Assembly (NCBI GenBank): GCA_963812945.1
Contig: CAWEXD010000008.1
Location: forward strand, 2,976,001 to 3,040,000
Origin: DASRDR01 sp963812945 [NCBI: uncultured Candidatus Rokubacteria bacterium]
GTDB taxonomy: Bacteria > Methylomirabilota > Methylomirabilia > Rokubacteriales
Direction: 5' to 3'
Length of the DNA: 64,000 nucleotides
The translations under genes and the position numbers were made by a program. This document shows, one piece after another, positions 25,390 to 33,288 of the stretch. Below the pieces are notes generated by a model, which was not told the origin of the DNA, searched no databases, and saw only the letters and a list, made by a program, of their open reading frames with translations. Within the stretch, counting starts at the first letter, position 1. The number at the start of each line of letters is the position of its first letter.

Positions 25390-26208
25390 TCAGCGCAGGA
25401 TGGAGTACTCCACGTACCACTCGAACGGATCGTCGCCATTCTGGTCGCGGAGGCGCGCAAGAATCCGGTCGCCGGTCAGGTCGACGCTGATCCGCTGGAG
25501 GTGGTGGTCCCCGTTCAGGAAACGGAGATCGAACGACTGGAGGAGGGCCACACCGGGCGGGCGCGAGACGACGCTCTCGCCGCGAGCCGGCCCGGCGGCG
25601 CGGGCCTGGACCAGATAGGGCCCCAGCAACGACCGCGGGATCACGGCATAAGTCACGTGCGCGAAGTAGGTGCCGGCCCCCGAGTTGTCCACGAACTTGA
25701 CGTCGATGTACCCGTTGTGCGCGCCCTGCCGGACCTTCACCTGGAGGACGTGCCGGTCGCCTCCCTCTCGACGGAACGCGAAGCCCGTCAGGAGGAACGC
25801 TTCGGGGCCGATCAGGTTGGGAATCCGCAGGCGGCACTCGGCCGTACAGTCGCGCCGGAAGACCTCCCGGTGGCGGGCCAGGCGGCGGACGTCCGTGAGC
25901 TTGATGGAGCCGGAGACGGCGTCGCCGCCGTCGTTGTCCTGGAGGGCGATGATGAAATCGCCGCTCTCCGGGGGCGCGTCGGTGAGCGGCCCCACGAACA
26001 GGCTCTTGATCTGGTGGTCGCTCCGCGTGTAGCCGACGTCGAAGCCGCGGAGCGCCGGCAGGGCCCCGGGGAACATGTATCCCTGGGCGCCGGCGGCCGC
26101 GGTGAAGCTTCGGTCGATCGCCTCCTGGGCCCTCGCGCCCTGACCCCACGCCAGCACGGCGAGCGCCATGGCGAGGCAGGCAGTGGTGGAGCGGCCCCAG
26201 GCACTCAT
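25390..26208 (-). CDS. secreted protein with an internal beta-domain duplication
   Basis: 272 residues from ATG 26208. The signal peptide ends near residue 27 (GARAQEAID). Two halves repeat a pattern: GFDVGYTRSDHQIKSLFV ... IALQDNDGGDAVSG early, and SFDLRFLNGDHHLQRISV ... LRDQNGDDPFEWYVEY late. This is a duplicated beta-sandwich of about 90 residues, each ending in an acidic D-x-D/N-G-D-D turn that could bind calcium. A linker holds two cysteines (RRDCTAECRLRIP) likely forming a disulfide. No family recognised. It is divergent from the toxin-antitoxin operon. Confidence 0.7.
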   Translation of the reverse strand: MSAWGRSTTACLAMALAVLAWGQGARAQEAIDRSFTAAAGAQGYMFPGALPALRGFDVGYTRSDHQIKSLFVGPLTDAPPESGDFIIALQDNDGGDAVSGSIKLTDVRRLARHREVFRRDCTAECRLRIPNLIGPEAFLLTGFAFRREGGDRHVLQVKVRQGAHNGYIDVKFVDNSGAGTYFAHVTYAVIPRSLLGPYLVQARAAGPARGESVVSRPPGVALLQSFDLRFLNGDHHLQRISVDLTGDRILARLRDQNGDDPFEWYVEYSILR

Positions 26209-26299
26209 CGCTGCATGCTCACCGCCGTCGTGGATACGTGATCGTCGGCTGGAGAACGCACAGGCTTGACCCAACCGACATGGGGAGCATACCATGAGA

Positions 26300-26313
26300 A
26301 TTGATTAATCAAT
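26300..26313. promoter_or_regulatory. AT-rich perfect palindrome, likely toxin-antitoxin operator
   Basis: ATTGATTAATCAAT is a perfect 14-bp palindrome in an otherwise GC-rich region, 21 bp before the antitoxin ATG (26334). Phd/YefM antitoxins autorepress through short palindromes in their own promoters, so this is the expected operator; direct evidence is positional. Confidence 0.6.
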
Positions 26314-26333
26314 CCGTTCACGCAGGAGCGCAG

Positions 26334-26618
26334 ATGCCCAGGGAGCCCAGGACCACCACCGTTCCCGCCTACGTCGCGCGCACCCAGCTGGGGGCGCTCC
26401 TCAAGCAGGTCCGCGAGCGCAAGGCTCGATTCATCATCACGAAGAACGGCAAGCCCACGGCCGTGCTCCTCGGCGCGACCGACTTCGACGACATCGTCGA
26501 AGAGCTCGACCCCGAGCTCCAGAAGAGCTTCAAGGTCGCCGCGAAGGAGCACCGCGCCGGGAAGAGCATTGCCCTCAAGGACTACCTCAAGGAGCGACTC
26601 ACGCGCCGGGCCGGCTGA
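26334..26618 (+). CDS. type II antitoxin, Phd/YefM family
   Basis: 94 residues from ATG 26334 (CAGGAG upstream; a TTG at 26301 inside the palindrome would be implausible). The N-terminal dimerisation/DNA-binding fold reads TVPAYVARTQLGALLKQVRER, followed by the signature FIITKNGKPTAVLLG. The C-terminal half, rich in charged residues, would wrap the toxin. It neutralises the RelE-like toxin encoded 4 nt downstream and represses the operon. Confidence 0.88.
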   Translation: MPREPRTTTVPAYVARTQLGALLKQVRERKARFIITKNGKPTAVLLGATDFDDIVEELDPELQKSFKVAAKEHRAGKSIALKDYLKERLTRRAG

Positions 26619-26622
26619 GCAA

Positions 26623-26889
26623 ATGCCGACCAGGTTCACGGTCCAGGTCACGCCCAGCTTCCGGCGCGACCTGGAAGCCCTCCCCGCTGGTGCTCAGAAG
26701 CAGGTCCTCGAAGCCCTGCACCGGCTACAGGCGCACCCCTTCGGACCGACGAAGGTGAAGAAGCTCAAGGGGAAGGGAACCGGTCGGTGGCGCCTCGAGG
26801 TCTGGCCGTACCGGGTGCGGTGTGACGTCGAGGGTCAGGACTCAGTCCTCTACCGCGTGCGCCACCGCAAGGACGTCTATCGGGAGTAG
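26623..26889 (+). CDS. type II toxin, RelE/ParE family
   Basis: 88 residues from ATG 26623. The RelE/ParE fold: VTPSFRRDLEALPAGAQKQVLEALHRLQ (two helices) then VKKLKGKGTGRWRLEVWPYRVRCDVE and the C-terminal YRVRHRKDVYRE. The basic residues and the Arg/Tyr/His near the C-terminus suit a ribosome-dependent mRNA endonuclease; a ParE-like gyrase mechanism cannot be excluded. Coupled to the antitoxin with a 4-nt gap. Confidence 0.88.
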   Translation: MPTRFTVQVTPSFRRDLEALPAGAQKQVLEALHRLQAHPFGPTKVKKLKGKGTGRWRLEVWPYRVRCDVEGQDSVLYRVRHRKDVYRE

Positions 26890-26934
26890 GCGGGAGTAGG
26901 CCGAGGGCCTACCGGAGGCGGATCGGGGGAGCTG

Positions 26935-26960
26935 CGGGCCTCGACCGAGGCCGCGCTAGC
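26935..26960 (+). repeat. 26-bp direct repeat, left copy
   Basis: Identical to 30525-30550. It contains the inverted repeat GGCCTCG-AC-CGAGGCC and ends CGCGCTAGC. The two copies bound a 3.6-kb segment carrying the sorbosone-dehydrogenase-like gene and the DUF4926 remnant. Confidence 0.85.
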
Positions 26961-27414
26961 CTGTCGGCAGAGGTTCGCACGATGGCCACCTGATGCCCGC
27001 CGACTGATCTCCTCCGGGGACACTGCCTTCTTGCCTTCCTGCCTGGCGACGCCGGCGGCGGCGGCGCGGAGCCGACCGCGCCACCTCCCCCGCTGGCACG
27101 CCGCCTTGACATGGCCCGCGCCAGCCGCGCCCCATCGCGGCAAAACGGACCATTTCCCGCGTGCCACGACGGCAGGGACTGGCACATTGCGTCCTTGGGG
27201 ATGCCCATGTCGGGGGCTCCTCAGGAGCCTTCCCGGCCTCGCGCGGGCGGATCCGCCCGGCCGGCTGACCCGCCCACCCCAGGTTTTGTCGCCGCTACGG
27301 AAGCCTGGATCGCCTCCGACGTGGGCAACTCGCTTGCATCTTCGGGCCGTCCGCCGTGAGAAGCTTACTGCAAGTGGCGCCACTCGCCATGCGACGAGGA
27401 TGGAGGCGATAACA
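26961..27414. other. 454-bp leader region of the sorbosone-dehydrogenase-like gene
   Basis: No gene recognised. It holds a hairpin GGCTCC-TCA-GGAGCC near 27215 and a perfect 16-bp palindrome CGGGCGGATCCGCCCG at 27244-27259. A CCAGG/CCTGG pairing lies near 27282-27308. A structured RNA is possible, but the sequence does not match a riboswitch class I know. Confidence 0.35.
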
Positions 27415-30066
27415 ATGCGCTGGCTGGTAACGTTGCACCTCGCGGTCCTCGCGGTCCTCGGGGCCCCGGGTCCTGCCGCGGACGCCGCGCCCCCCATCCA
27501 TCTCGTGCCCGTGCTCTCGGGTCTCAGCTCGCCGACCTTTGTGACCAACGCCCGAGACGGAAGCGACCGCCTCTTCATCGTGGAGCAGGCCGGGATCATC
27601 AAGGTGCTTCGACCGGGCCAGTCCACGCCGGCGGTCTTCCTCAACCTGACCGCGAAGGTGCTGTCCGGAGGCGAACGCGGGCTGCTCGGCCTCACCTTCC
27701 ACCCGCAATTCGCCGCGAACGGGCGCTTCATCGTGAGTTACACGCGCAAGCCGGATGGCGCCGTGACGATCGCCGAGTACGCGGTGTCCTCGGGAGATCC
27801 GAACGTCGCGGACCCCGCCGAGACCGTGCATCTCGTGATCCCGAAGCCCTTTGCAAACCACAACGGCGGCATGGTGGAGTTCGGGCCCGACGACTACCTC
27901 TACATCTCGACGGGCGACGGCGGCTCCGGCAACGATCCCAACAACCGCGGACAGGAGATCACCTCGCTGCTCGGCAAGATCCTCCGCATCGACGTGGACA
28001 CGCCGAGCCAATCCAGGACGTACTCCGCGCCGCCGAGCAATCCGTTCTTCGGGGCGCTCACCGGCGCAGATGAAATCTACGCCTTCGGGCTGCGCAATCC
28101 GTGGCGGTTCTCCTTCGACCGCGAAACCGGCGATCTCTACGTGGGAGACGTGGGCCAGGGAGCCATTGAAGAGATCGACCTCATCGGCCTCGGCGACAAC
28201 GCGGGATGGCGGGTCTGGGAAGGCACGCGCTGCACGAGCCTCGATCCGGGGCTGTGTGATCCCCAGGACTATGTGTTCCCGATCACCGAATACGGCCACG
28301 CCGGCGGCCGATGCTCGGTCACGGGGGGCTACGTGTATCGCGGTACCCGGGCCAGCCTGCCGGCGGGCAGCTACGTCTATGCCGACTTCTGTACGGGCGA
28401 GATCTTCGTCCTCGAGAGCGGCGCGGTCAGCATCGCCCTGGACACGGCGCTGAAGGTCTCCTCGTTCGGGGAAGACGAGTCCGGGGAGATCTACGTGGTG
28501 GGGCACGGCGGCACGGTCCATCGCATCGTGGCCGCCCCGCGGGTGACGGCGGTGACGCCGGCCCAAGGGATGCAGGGTACGAGCGTCGCCGTCACGATCG
28601 ACGGGACGGCCTTCGCGGACGGGGCGACGGTGCATGTCGGGGCAGCCGTCGCGGCGGCGAACGTCACGCGAGTGTCGCCGACCCGGCTGACCGCCACGCT
28701 GGCCATCGGGATCACCGCTGTCGCGGGCGCGCGCGACGTCACGGTGACGAACCCCGACGGGAGCACGGGCACGCGGGCGTCCGGATTCTCCATCGTGCCC
28801 GCCCAGCCACCGACGCTGACGGTGGCGTATCGGGGGAAGGAGCGGGACCGGGCGGGCACGAGCACCACGGCGCTGGGGCCGGACGGGGGGCTGGACGCGG
28901 GGCTGACGGTGACGGTGCGCGGGAGCATGGGGCGGGCGCTGACGGGGCTGCAACTGCAGAGCAACGCCGGCGGGGTGTGGGACACGGTGAGCGCGACAAC
29001 CCACTGGGTGCTGGGGGTGGCGCGCGGTCTGGACGACGCGCTGCTGAACGCGCCGGGGACGATGGCGATCGCGGTGCCGCTCGCGGACGGGCAGAGCGTG
29101 ACGCTGTTCGCGGCGGACTGGCAGAACACGCTGTTCCTACCGGGGCGGGTGCTCACGGTGACGGCGACGTTCGCGGGGGGCGTGACGGCGACGGCGACGG
29201 CCACGGTGCCGCCGCCGCCCCCCCCGCCGCCGCCGCCGACGCTGACGGTGACGTATCGGGGGAAGGAGCGGGACCGGGCGGGCACGAGCACCACGGCGCT
29301 GGGGCCGGACGGGGGGCTGGACGCGGGGCTGACGGTGACGGTGCGCGGGAGCATGGGGCGGGCGCTGACGGGGCTGCAACTGCAGAGCAACGCCGGCGGG
29401 GTGTGGGACACGGTGAGCGCGACAACCCACTGGGTGCTGGGGGTGGCGCGCGGTCTGGACGACACGCTGCTGAACGCGCCGGGGACGATGGCGATCGCGG
29501 TGCCGCTCGGGGACGGGGAAAGCGTGACGCTGTTCGCGGCGGACTGGCAGAACGCGCAGTTCCTACCGGGGCGGGTGCTGACGGTGACGGCGACGTTCGC
29601 GGGGGGCGTGACGGTGACAGCGACGACCACAGTGCCGCCGCCGCCCCCCCCGCCGCCGCCGCCGACGCTGACGGTGGCGTATCGGGGAAAGGAGCGGGAC
29701 CGGGTGGGCACGAGCAACACGGCGCTGGGGCCGGACGGGGGCCTGGACGCGGGGCTGACGGTGACGGTGCGCGGGAGCGCGGGGCGAGCGCTGACGGGGC
29801 TGCAGCTGCAGAGCAACGCCGGCGGGGTGTGGGACACGGTGAGCGCGACAACCCACTGGGTGCTGGGGGTGGCGCGCGGTCTGGACGACGCGCTGCTGAA
29901 CGCGCCGGGGACGATGGCGATCGCGGTGCCGCTCGCGGACGGGCAGAGCGTGACGCTCTTCGCGGCGGACTGGCAGAACACGCTGTTCCTACCGGGGCGG
30001 GTGCTCACGGTGACGGCGACGTTCGCGGGGGGCGTGACGGTGACGGCGGCGACCACCGTGCCGTAG
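27415..30066 (+). CDS. secreted sorbosone-dehydrogenase-like beta-propeller with IPT/TIG domain and three tandem repeats
   Basis: 883 residues from ATG 27415 (GGAGG 8 nt upstream). Signal peptide about 1-25. Residues about 30-365 form a PQQ-type glucose/sorbosone dehydrogenase propeller: FIVEQAGIIKVLRPG, GERGLLGLTFHPQF, the HNGG motif in FANHNGGMVEFGPDDYLYIS, GLRNPWRFSFD and VGDVGQGAIEEID. About 368-455 is an IPT/TIG Ig-like domain (VTPAQGMQGTSVAVTIDG). Then three 142-residue units follow, the last two preceded by runs of 8-10 prolines. Probably a periplasmic or surface sugar dehydrogenase with a modular stalk. The repeated units I do not recognise. It sits inside the 26-bp direct repeats, alone. 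Confidence 0.85.
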   Translation: MRWLVTLHLAVLAVLGAPGPAADAAPPIHLVPVLSGLSSPTFVTNARDGSDRLFIVEQAGIIKVLRPGQSTPAVFLNLTAKVLSGGERGLLGLTFHPQFAANGRFIVSYTRKPDGAVTIAEYAVSSGDPNVADPAETVHLVIPKPFANHNGGMVEFGPDDYLYISTGDGGSGNDPNNRGQEITSLLGKILRIDVDTPSQSRTYSAPPSNPFFGALTGADEIYAFGLRNPWRFSFDRETGDLYVGDVGQGAIEEIDLIGLGDNAGWRVWEGTRCTSLDPGLCDPQDYVFPITEYGHAGGRCSVTGGYVYRGTRASLPAGSYVYADFCTGEIFVLESGAVSIALDTALKVSSFGEDESGEIYVVGHGGTVHRIVAAPRVTAVTPAQGMQGTSVAVTIDGTAFADGATVHVGAAVAAANVTRVSPTRLTATLAIGITAVAGARDVTVTNPDGSTGTRASGFSIVPAQPPTLTVAYRGKERDRAGTSTTALGPDGGLDAGLTVTVRGSMGRALTGLQLQSNAGGVWDTVSATTHWVLGVARGLDDALLNAPGTMAIAVPLADGQSVTLFAADWQNTLFLPGRVLTVTATFAGGVTATATATVPPPPPPPPPPTLTVTYRGKERDRAGTSTTALGPDGGLDAGLTVTVRGSMGRALTGLQLQSNAGGVWDTVSATTHWVLGVARGLDDTLLNAPGTMAIAVPLGDGESVTLFAADWQNAQFLPGRVLTVTATFAGGVTVTATTTVPPPPPPPPPPTLTVAYRGKERDRVGTSNTALGPDGGLDAGLTVTVRGSAGRALTGLQLQSNAGGVWDTVSATTHWVLGVARGLDDALLNAPGTMAIAVPLADGQSVTLFAADWQNTLFLPGRVLTVTATFAGGVTVTAATTVP
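28813..30066 (+). repeat. three near-identical 426-bp in-frame tandem repeats
   Basis: Units begin at 28813, 29239 and 29665 (each at ACGCTGACGGTG), an exact 426-bp period. They differ at only a few dozen bases at most. Each encodes TLTV-YRGKERDR near its start, LTGLQLQSNAGGVWD in the middle and FAADWQN near its end. The DNA is nearly identical, including synonymous positions, so the copies are recent or are being homogenised. Confidence 0.95.
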
Positions 30067-30128
30067 ACGCCCTGGCCGCGAGTGGTCTCGGCTCACCGGC
30101 GGTCGATGATGCCCGGGAGATGATGGCG

Positions 30129-30361
30129 ATGGAGATCAGACGGCTCGACACGGTAGTCCTTGCGCGTGACCTACCGGCGCACGGTCTCCGCGCCGGCGAT
30201 CTGGGGGCGGTCGTGGAGACCTACCCCCCGACGGGCTCGAGGTCGAGTTCCTCACGGCGTCGGGAAGAACGGGGGTGCTGGTGACACTGCGTTCGAGTGA
30301 CGTCCGTCGCGTCGCCGACAACGACCTGGTGACAGTGCGAACCCTCGATCGCACCGCCTGA
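30129..30361 (+). pseudogene. frameshifted DUF4926 protein
   Basis: ATG 30129 opens MEIRRLDTVVLARDLPAHGL-AGDLGAVVETYP. The continuation DGLEVEFLTASGRTGVLVTL ... DNDLVTV lies one frame over and ends TGA at 30359-30361. Joining them restores a 77-residue DUF4926 domain. The break is at a run of six C at about 30223-30228, where one C is missing. Either a sequencing/assembly homopolymer error or a recent inactivation. DUF4926 proteins are small, of unknown role, often next to toxin-like genes. Confidence 0.7.
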
Positions 30362-30459
30362 TCGTGAACTGGGCGTCGCGCCCTTCTCGCCCAAGCACCT
30401 CCCTGTGCTTTAGTCTTCCGTCCGGCCCGCCGATCTGCACAAGCGCGAGGCAGGTGGTG

Positions 30460-30501
30460 GCTCCAACGGGATTCGAACCCGGGTTCGAATCCCGTTGGAG
30501 C
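30460..30501. repeat. 42-bp perfect palindrome built from two facing tRNA-Glu T-arm halves
   Basis: The left arm (30460-30480) equals the 3' end of tRNA-Glu seen at 4454-4474. The right arm is its exact reverse complement, with no spacer. The left copy is part of a 25-bp direct match to 4451-4475. No other tRNA parts (D-arm, anticodon) are present, so this is not a tRNA gene. Confidence 0.95.
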
Positions 30502-30524
30502 GTCGAAGGAAGGGCGTGCGGCGC

Positions 30525-30550
30525 CGGGCCTCGACCGAGGCCGCGCTAGC
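30525..30550 (+). repeat. 26-bp direct repeat, right copy
   Basis: Identical to 26935-26960. It lies 23 bp to the right of the tRNA-derived palindrome and directly before the zinc-ribbon gene end. Confidence 0.85.
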
Positions 30551-30554
30551 GGCA

Positions 30555-30821
30555 TCAGCCGTATCCTCCGCCACACGCGGGGCACACGGAAGGAGGCGGA
30601 AGCCGGCTGACGAGGCCGCAGAGATCGCAGACCGCGACCTCTTCCAGGCTGTCAGCGCGTGCTGACGGAACCGTGACAGACTGGCGCGGGTCGCCTGATG
30701 CGGCGCGGGCGTCAGCGTTCCCCTGCCCGCCGAGGGACGCCATGCCACCGGAGGCCGCCGCGGCCACTGCTATCCCGAATCCCCGCAGGCTGTCGCCCGC
30801 GTCCAGGGCTCGGCGGTCCAC
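30555..30821 (-). CDS. small zinc-ribbon protein
   Basis: 88 residues from GTG 30821 (ATG 30743 would give 62). The C-terminus holds a rubredoxin-like/zinc-ribbon pair: VCDLCGLVSRLPPPSVCPACGGGYG with CxxC-(12)-CxxC. The N-terminal half has a Gly/Ala-rich hydrophobic stretch (GFGIAVAAAASGG). The start lies 5 nt after the stop of the upstream gene, so translation is probably coupled. Function unknown; it could be a redox/metal adaptor or a nucleic-acid-binding ribbon. Confidence 0.6.
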   Translation of the reverse strand: MDRRALDAGDSLRGFGIAVAAAASGGMASLGGQGNADARAASGDPRQSVTVPSARADSLEEVAVCDLCGLVSRLPPPSVCPACGGGYG

Positions 30822-30826
30822 GCGGG

Positions 30827-31126
30827 CTACGCGACCTCTTCGAGCACGGGCATCGTGTCCTCGACCGGCGCGTCGTTGACGCGGCTCCACACGCGGTAGA
30901 GCTCGCCGACGGCCTCGCGCCAGCGGAGGAGCGTTGCGTCCGCCTGACACAGCTCGGCATAGAGTGCGCCGACTTCTTGCTCGGCGCGCTCCAGCGCGTC
31001 GCGCCACGCCGGGTCCTGGGCACCCAGGCGCTCGACCGTGCCAGGGCGATAGCCCCGGCCCACGGCGCGCGTCACGGCCTCGAGATCACCGCTTGCCATC
31101 GTCTCCAGCAGCCCCACTCGTCTCAT
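30827..31126 (-). CDS. hypothetical helical protein
   Basis: 99 residues from ATG 31126, chosen because GAGGAGG lies 8 nt upstream; an upstream in-frame start at 31177 lacks one. Composition is strongly helical and acidic (WRDALERAEQEVGALYAELCQADATLLRWREAVGEL is one long helix region; ends PVEDTMPVLEEVA). It has one cysteine and no membrane segment. No family recognised. It precedes the zinc-ribbon gene by 5 nt, forming a two-gene unit divergent from the MFS transporter. Confidence 0.6.
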   Translation of the reverse strand: MRRVGLLETMASGDLEAVTRAVGRGYRPGTVERLGAQDPAWRDALERAEQEVGALYAELCQADATLLRWREAVGELYRVWSRVNDAPVEDTMPVLEEVA

Positions 31127-31204
31127 CGGAAACCTCCTCATCCCGTCGGCCCCGTGGGCCTCTCGTCGGCCTTCCATCTCGATCGTGAGGGTAACACCTG
31201 TTTA

Positions 31205-31240
31205 GTGCTCTCGCAATCCGCTACATCTTGTACAAGAGCA
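31205..31240. promoter_or_regulatory. nested palindromes in a divergent promoter region
   Basis: TCTTGTACAAGA (31226-31237) is a perfect 12-bp palindrome. TGCTCT at 31205-31210 faces AGAGCA at 31235-31240. They lie in a relatively AT-rich gap between the minus-strand hypothetical gene and the MFS transporter, a likely operator position. Confidence 0.4.
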
Positions 31241-31313
31241 ATCGACGTGCCACGACCGAGAGTATTCTCGCGGCGCCGGGCGACGGTCGCTCGTGTCGTA
31301 CCCTGTGGGCGAC

Positions 31314-32510
31314 ATGGCGCCCGCCGCCCCACAGACCGATCAGACCGTCTGGCCCATCTTCCTGGCCAAGGCGCTTCGCACCTTCTGCTACGGGTATCTC
31401 GCGATCGTGCTGCCGCTTCACCTGGTCGCCCTCGGCCTCGGGGCCGGCGCCATCGGGCTGGCCATCGCGGGGACGCTCGGCGCGAGCGCGCTCGTCACCT
31501 TCCTCGTCGGGCGCCCCGCCGAGCGCCTGGGCAACCGCGCGGTCCTCGTCGGGCTGGCGGGGCTCGTCCTCGTGGCCGGGGCCCTCCTCGCGACCGCGCG
31601 GACCCCGGCGCTCGTCGTCCTGGCGGCGATGCTCGGCAACGTGGCGCTCAGCGGCGGGGACGGCGGGCCGTTCATGGCGATCGAGCAGGTGCTGGTGAGC
31701 CGGGCCGTCCAGCGCGAGGGGCTCACGCTCCGCCTGAGCCTCTACTTCCTCGTGGGGCTCGTCGCGTCGGCGCTCGGCGCCCTCGTGGTGGCGGCGGTCC
31801 CCGCCGACGGCGGGTACGGGCTCCTCTTCTGGCTCTTCGCGCTGTCCGGCGGCCTCCAGGCTCTGCTCTACGCCCGGCTGCCGGAGCCCGCCGCGCGGCC
31901 GCCCGCCGCCGGCCCCCGCCACCTCCCGTCGCGCGGCTTCATCTACCGCATCGCGGCGCTCTTCGCGCTCGACTCGTTCGCCGGGGGGTTCGTCCTCCAG
32001 AGCCTCCTCGCCTACTGGCTCCACGTGCGCTTCGCCCTGACGCCGGCGGAGATCGGGTCCATCTTCTTCGCGCAGCAGATCCTGGCGGCGTGCTCGCTCC
32101 TGATCGCGGCGCGGACGTCCCGGTGGCTCGGGCTCGTCAACACGATGGTCTTCTCGCACCTGGCCTCGAACGTCCTCCTCATCGCCATCGGGTTCGCGCC
32201 GACGCCGGCCCTCGCGGTGGGGCTCCTCCTCGCGCGGGCCCTCCTCTCGCAGATGGACATCCCGACCCGCCAGACGTTCCTGATGCTGGTGGTGGGGGAC
32301 GACGAGCGGGAGGCGGCGGCGACCGTGACCAACGCGGGCCGCACGGTCGCCCAGGCGGTGAGCCCGGCGCTGACCGGCTACGTCATGCAGGCGGTGTCGC
32401 TCTCCGCCCCCTTCGTCCTGGGGGGCGTGCTCAAGATCGTGTACGACCTCCTGCTCTACGCCACGTGCCGGCGCGCGCTGCCGGTCAGCGCGCGCGAGCG
32501 CGCGGACTGA
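31314..32510 (+). CDS. MFS transporter
   Basis: 398 residues from ATG 31314 (GTG 31293 also possible). About 12 transmembrane helices; the N-terminal half carries LAIVLPLHLVALGLGAGAIG and the loop 2-3 region GRPAERLGNRAVLVG, a form of the MFS motif A. The C-terminal half includes DIPTRQTFLMLVVGDDEREAAATVTNAGRTV, typical of a drug-efflux-like subfamily in soil bacteria. Inner membrane secondary transporter; substrate unknown. Its 3' end overlaps the convergent SDR gene by 26 nt. Confidence 0.9.
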   Translation: MAPAAPQTDQTVWPIFLAKALRTFCYGYLAIVLPLHLVALGLGAGAIGLAIAGTLGASALVTFLVGRPAERLGNRAVLVGLAGLVLVAGALLATARTPALVVLAAMLGNVALSGGDGGPFMAIEQVLVSRAVQREGLTLRLSLYFLVGLVASALGALVVAAVPADGGYGLLFWLFALSGGLQALLYARLPEPAARPPAAGPRHLPSRGFIYRIAALFALDSFAGGFVLQSLLAYWLHVRFALTPAEIGSIFFAQQILAACSLLIAARTSRWLGLVNTMVFSHLASNVLLIAIGFAPTPALAVGLLLARALLSQMDIPTRQTFLMLVVGDDEREAAATVTNAGRTVAQAVSPALTGYVMQAVSLSAPFVLGGVLKIVYDLLLYATCRRALPVSARERAD

Positions 32511-33288
32511 AGCGCATCATCAGGCGGTCGACGAGGCCGGGGGCGAGGGCGTTCGCGAGGAACAGGAGCCGCGCCGGCGGGTACGGGTGCACCTCCGCCC
32601 GCGGGCGGCGGAGGGCCCGCAGGATCGCGCGGGCCACGTGCTCGGCGCTCTGGATGGGCCCGCCCCGCCCGGGAACGCCGAGGCGGTTCGGCTCGACGTC
32701 GTGGAACTCCGTCGCGGTGCCGATCGGGCAGACGCACGTCACGTGGATCCCGGTCCCCCGGAGCTCCATGCGGAGCGCCTCCGAGAAGCCCACGAGCGCG
32801 AACTTCGACGCGACGTAGGCGGCGCGGAACGGGCTCGCGCGCTTGCCGACCACGGAGGCGACGTTGACGAGGTGGCCCGCGCCCTGCCGCCGCATGTGCG
32901 GGAGCGCGGCGAGGACGCCGTGGACGGCGCCGAGGTAGTTCACGCGGACGAGCCGCTCGAACTCCTCCGGCGTGGTTTGCTCCACGGTCGCCAGGAGCCC
33001 GGCGCCCGCGTTGCTCACGAGCACATCCAGGCGACCCCAGGCCTCGACGGTCCCGTCGACCAGCGCCCGCACCGCGGCCGCGTCGGCGACGTCGGTCGGG
33101 ACCACGCGCGCCTCGCCGCCGGCCGCGACCACCTCGGCCGCCACGGAGGCCAGGCGGTCCCGGCGCCGGGCCGCGAGCGTGACGCGCATGCCGGCCTGTC
33201 CGCAGGCAACGGCGGTGGCAGCCCCGATCCCGCTGGACGCCCCCGTGATGACGACGATGCGTGGGGTCAGACTTTGCCTTCCGGACAT
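32485..33288 (-). CDS. SDR family oxidoreductase
   Basis: 267 residues from ATG 33288. TGASSGIGAATAVA nucleotide-binding motif, SNAGAGLL, and the catalytic YVASK in ASPFRAAYVASKFALVG. The long C-terminus ending VDRLMMRFSPRARAR with PPARLLFLANALAPG fits the membrane-associated SDR subgroup. The first ten residues (MSGRQSLTPR) are encoded by one arm of the large inverted repeat at 33263-33345, so the repeat has supplied the N-terminus or an older start was lost. Convergent with the MFS gene. Confidence 0.87.
   Translation of the reverse strand: MSGRQSLTPRIVVITGASSGIGAATAVACGQAGMRVTLAARRRDRLASVAAEVVAAGGEARVVPTDVADAAAVRALVDGTVEAWGRLDVLVSNAGAGLLATVEQTTPEEFERLVRVNYLGAVHGVLAALPHMRRQGAGHLVNVASVVGKRASPFRAAYVASKFALVGFSEALRMELRGTGIHVTCVCPIGTATEFHDVEPNRLGVPGRGGPIQSAEHVARAILRALRRPRAEVHPYPPARLLFLANALAPGLVDRLMMRFSPRARAR

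Noticed and set aside
26961-27414. riboswitch before the sorbosone-dehydrogenase-like gene
   Set aside because: Several hairpins but no conserved core of a class I know.
28491-30056. 521-codon minus-strand frame across the tandem repeats
   Set aside because: Repeats the same shadow peptide three times because the DNA is repeated; the plus frame holds the signal peptide and known propeller motifs.
28813-30066. CRISPR array
   Set aside because: Repeat unit is 426 bp and coding, with no spacers; no other array-like repeats in the window.
30460-30501. tRNA gene at the palindrome
   Set aside because: Only the T-arm/acceptor half is present, twice and face to face; no anticodon arm.
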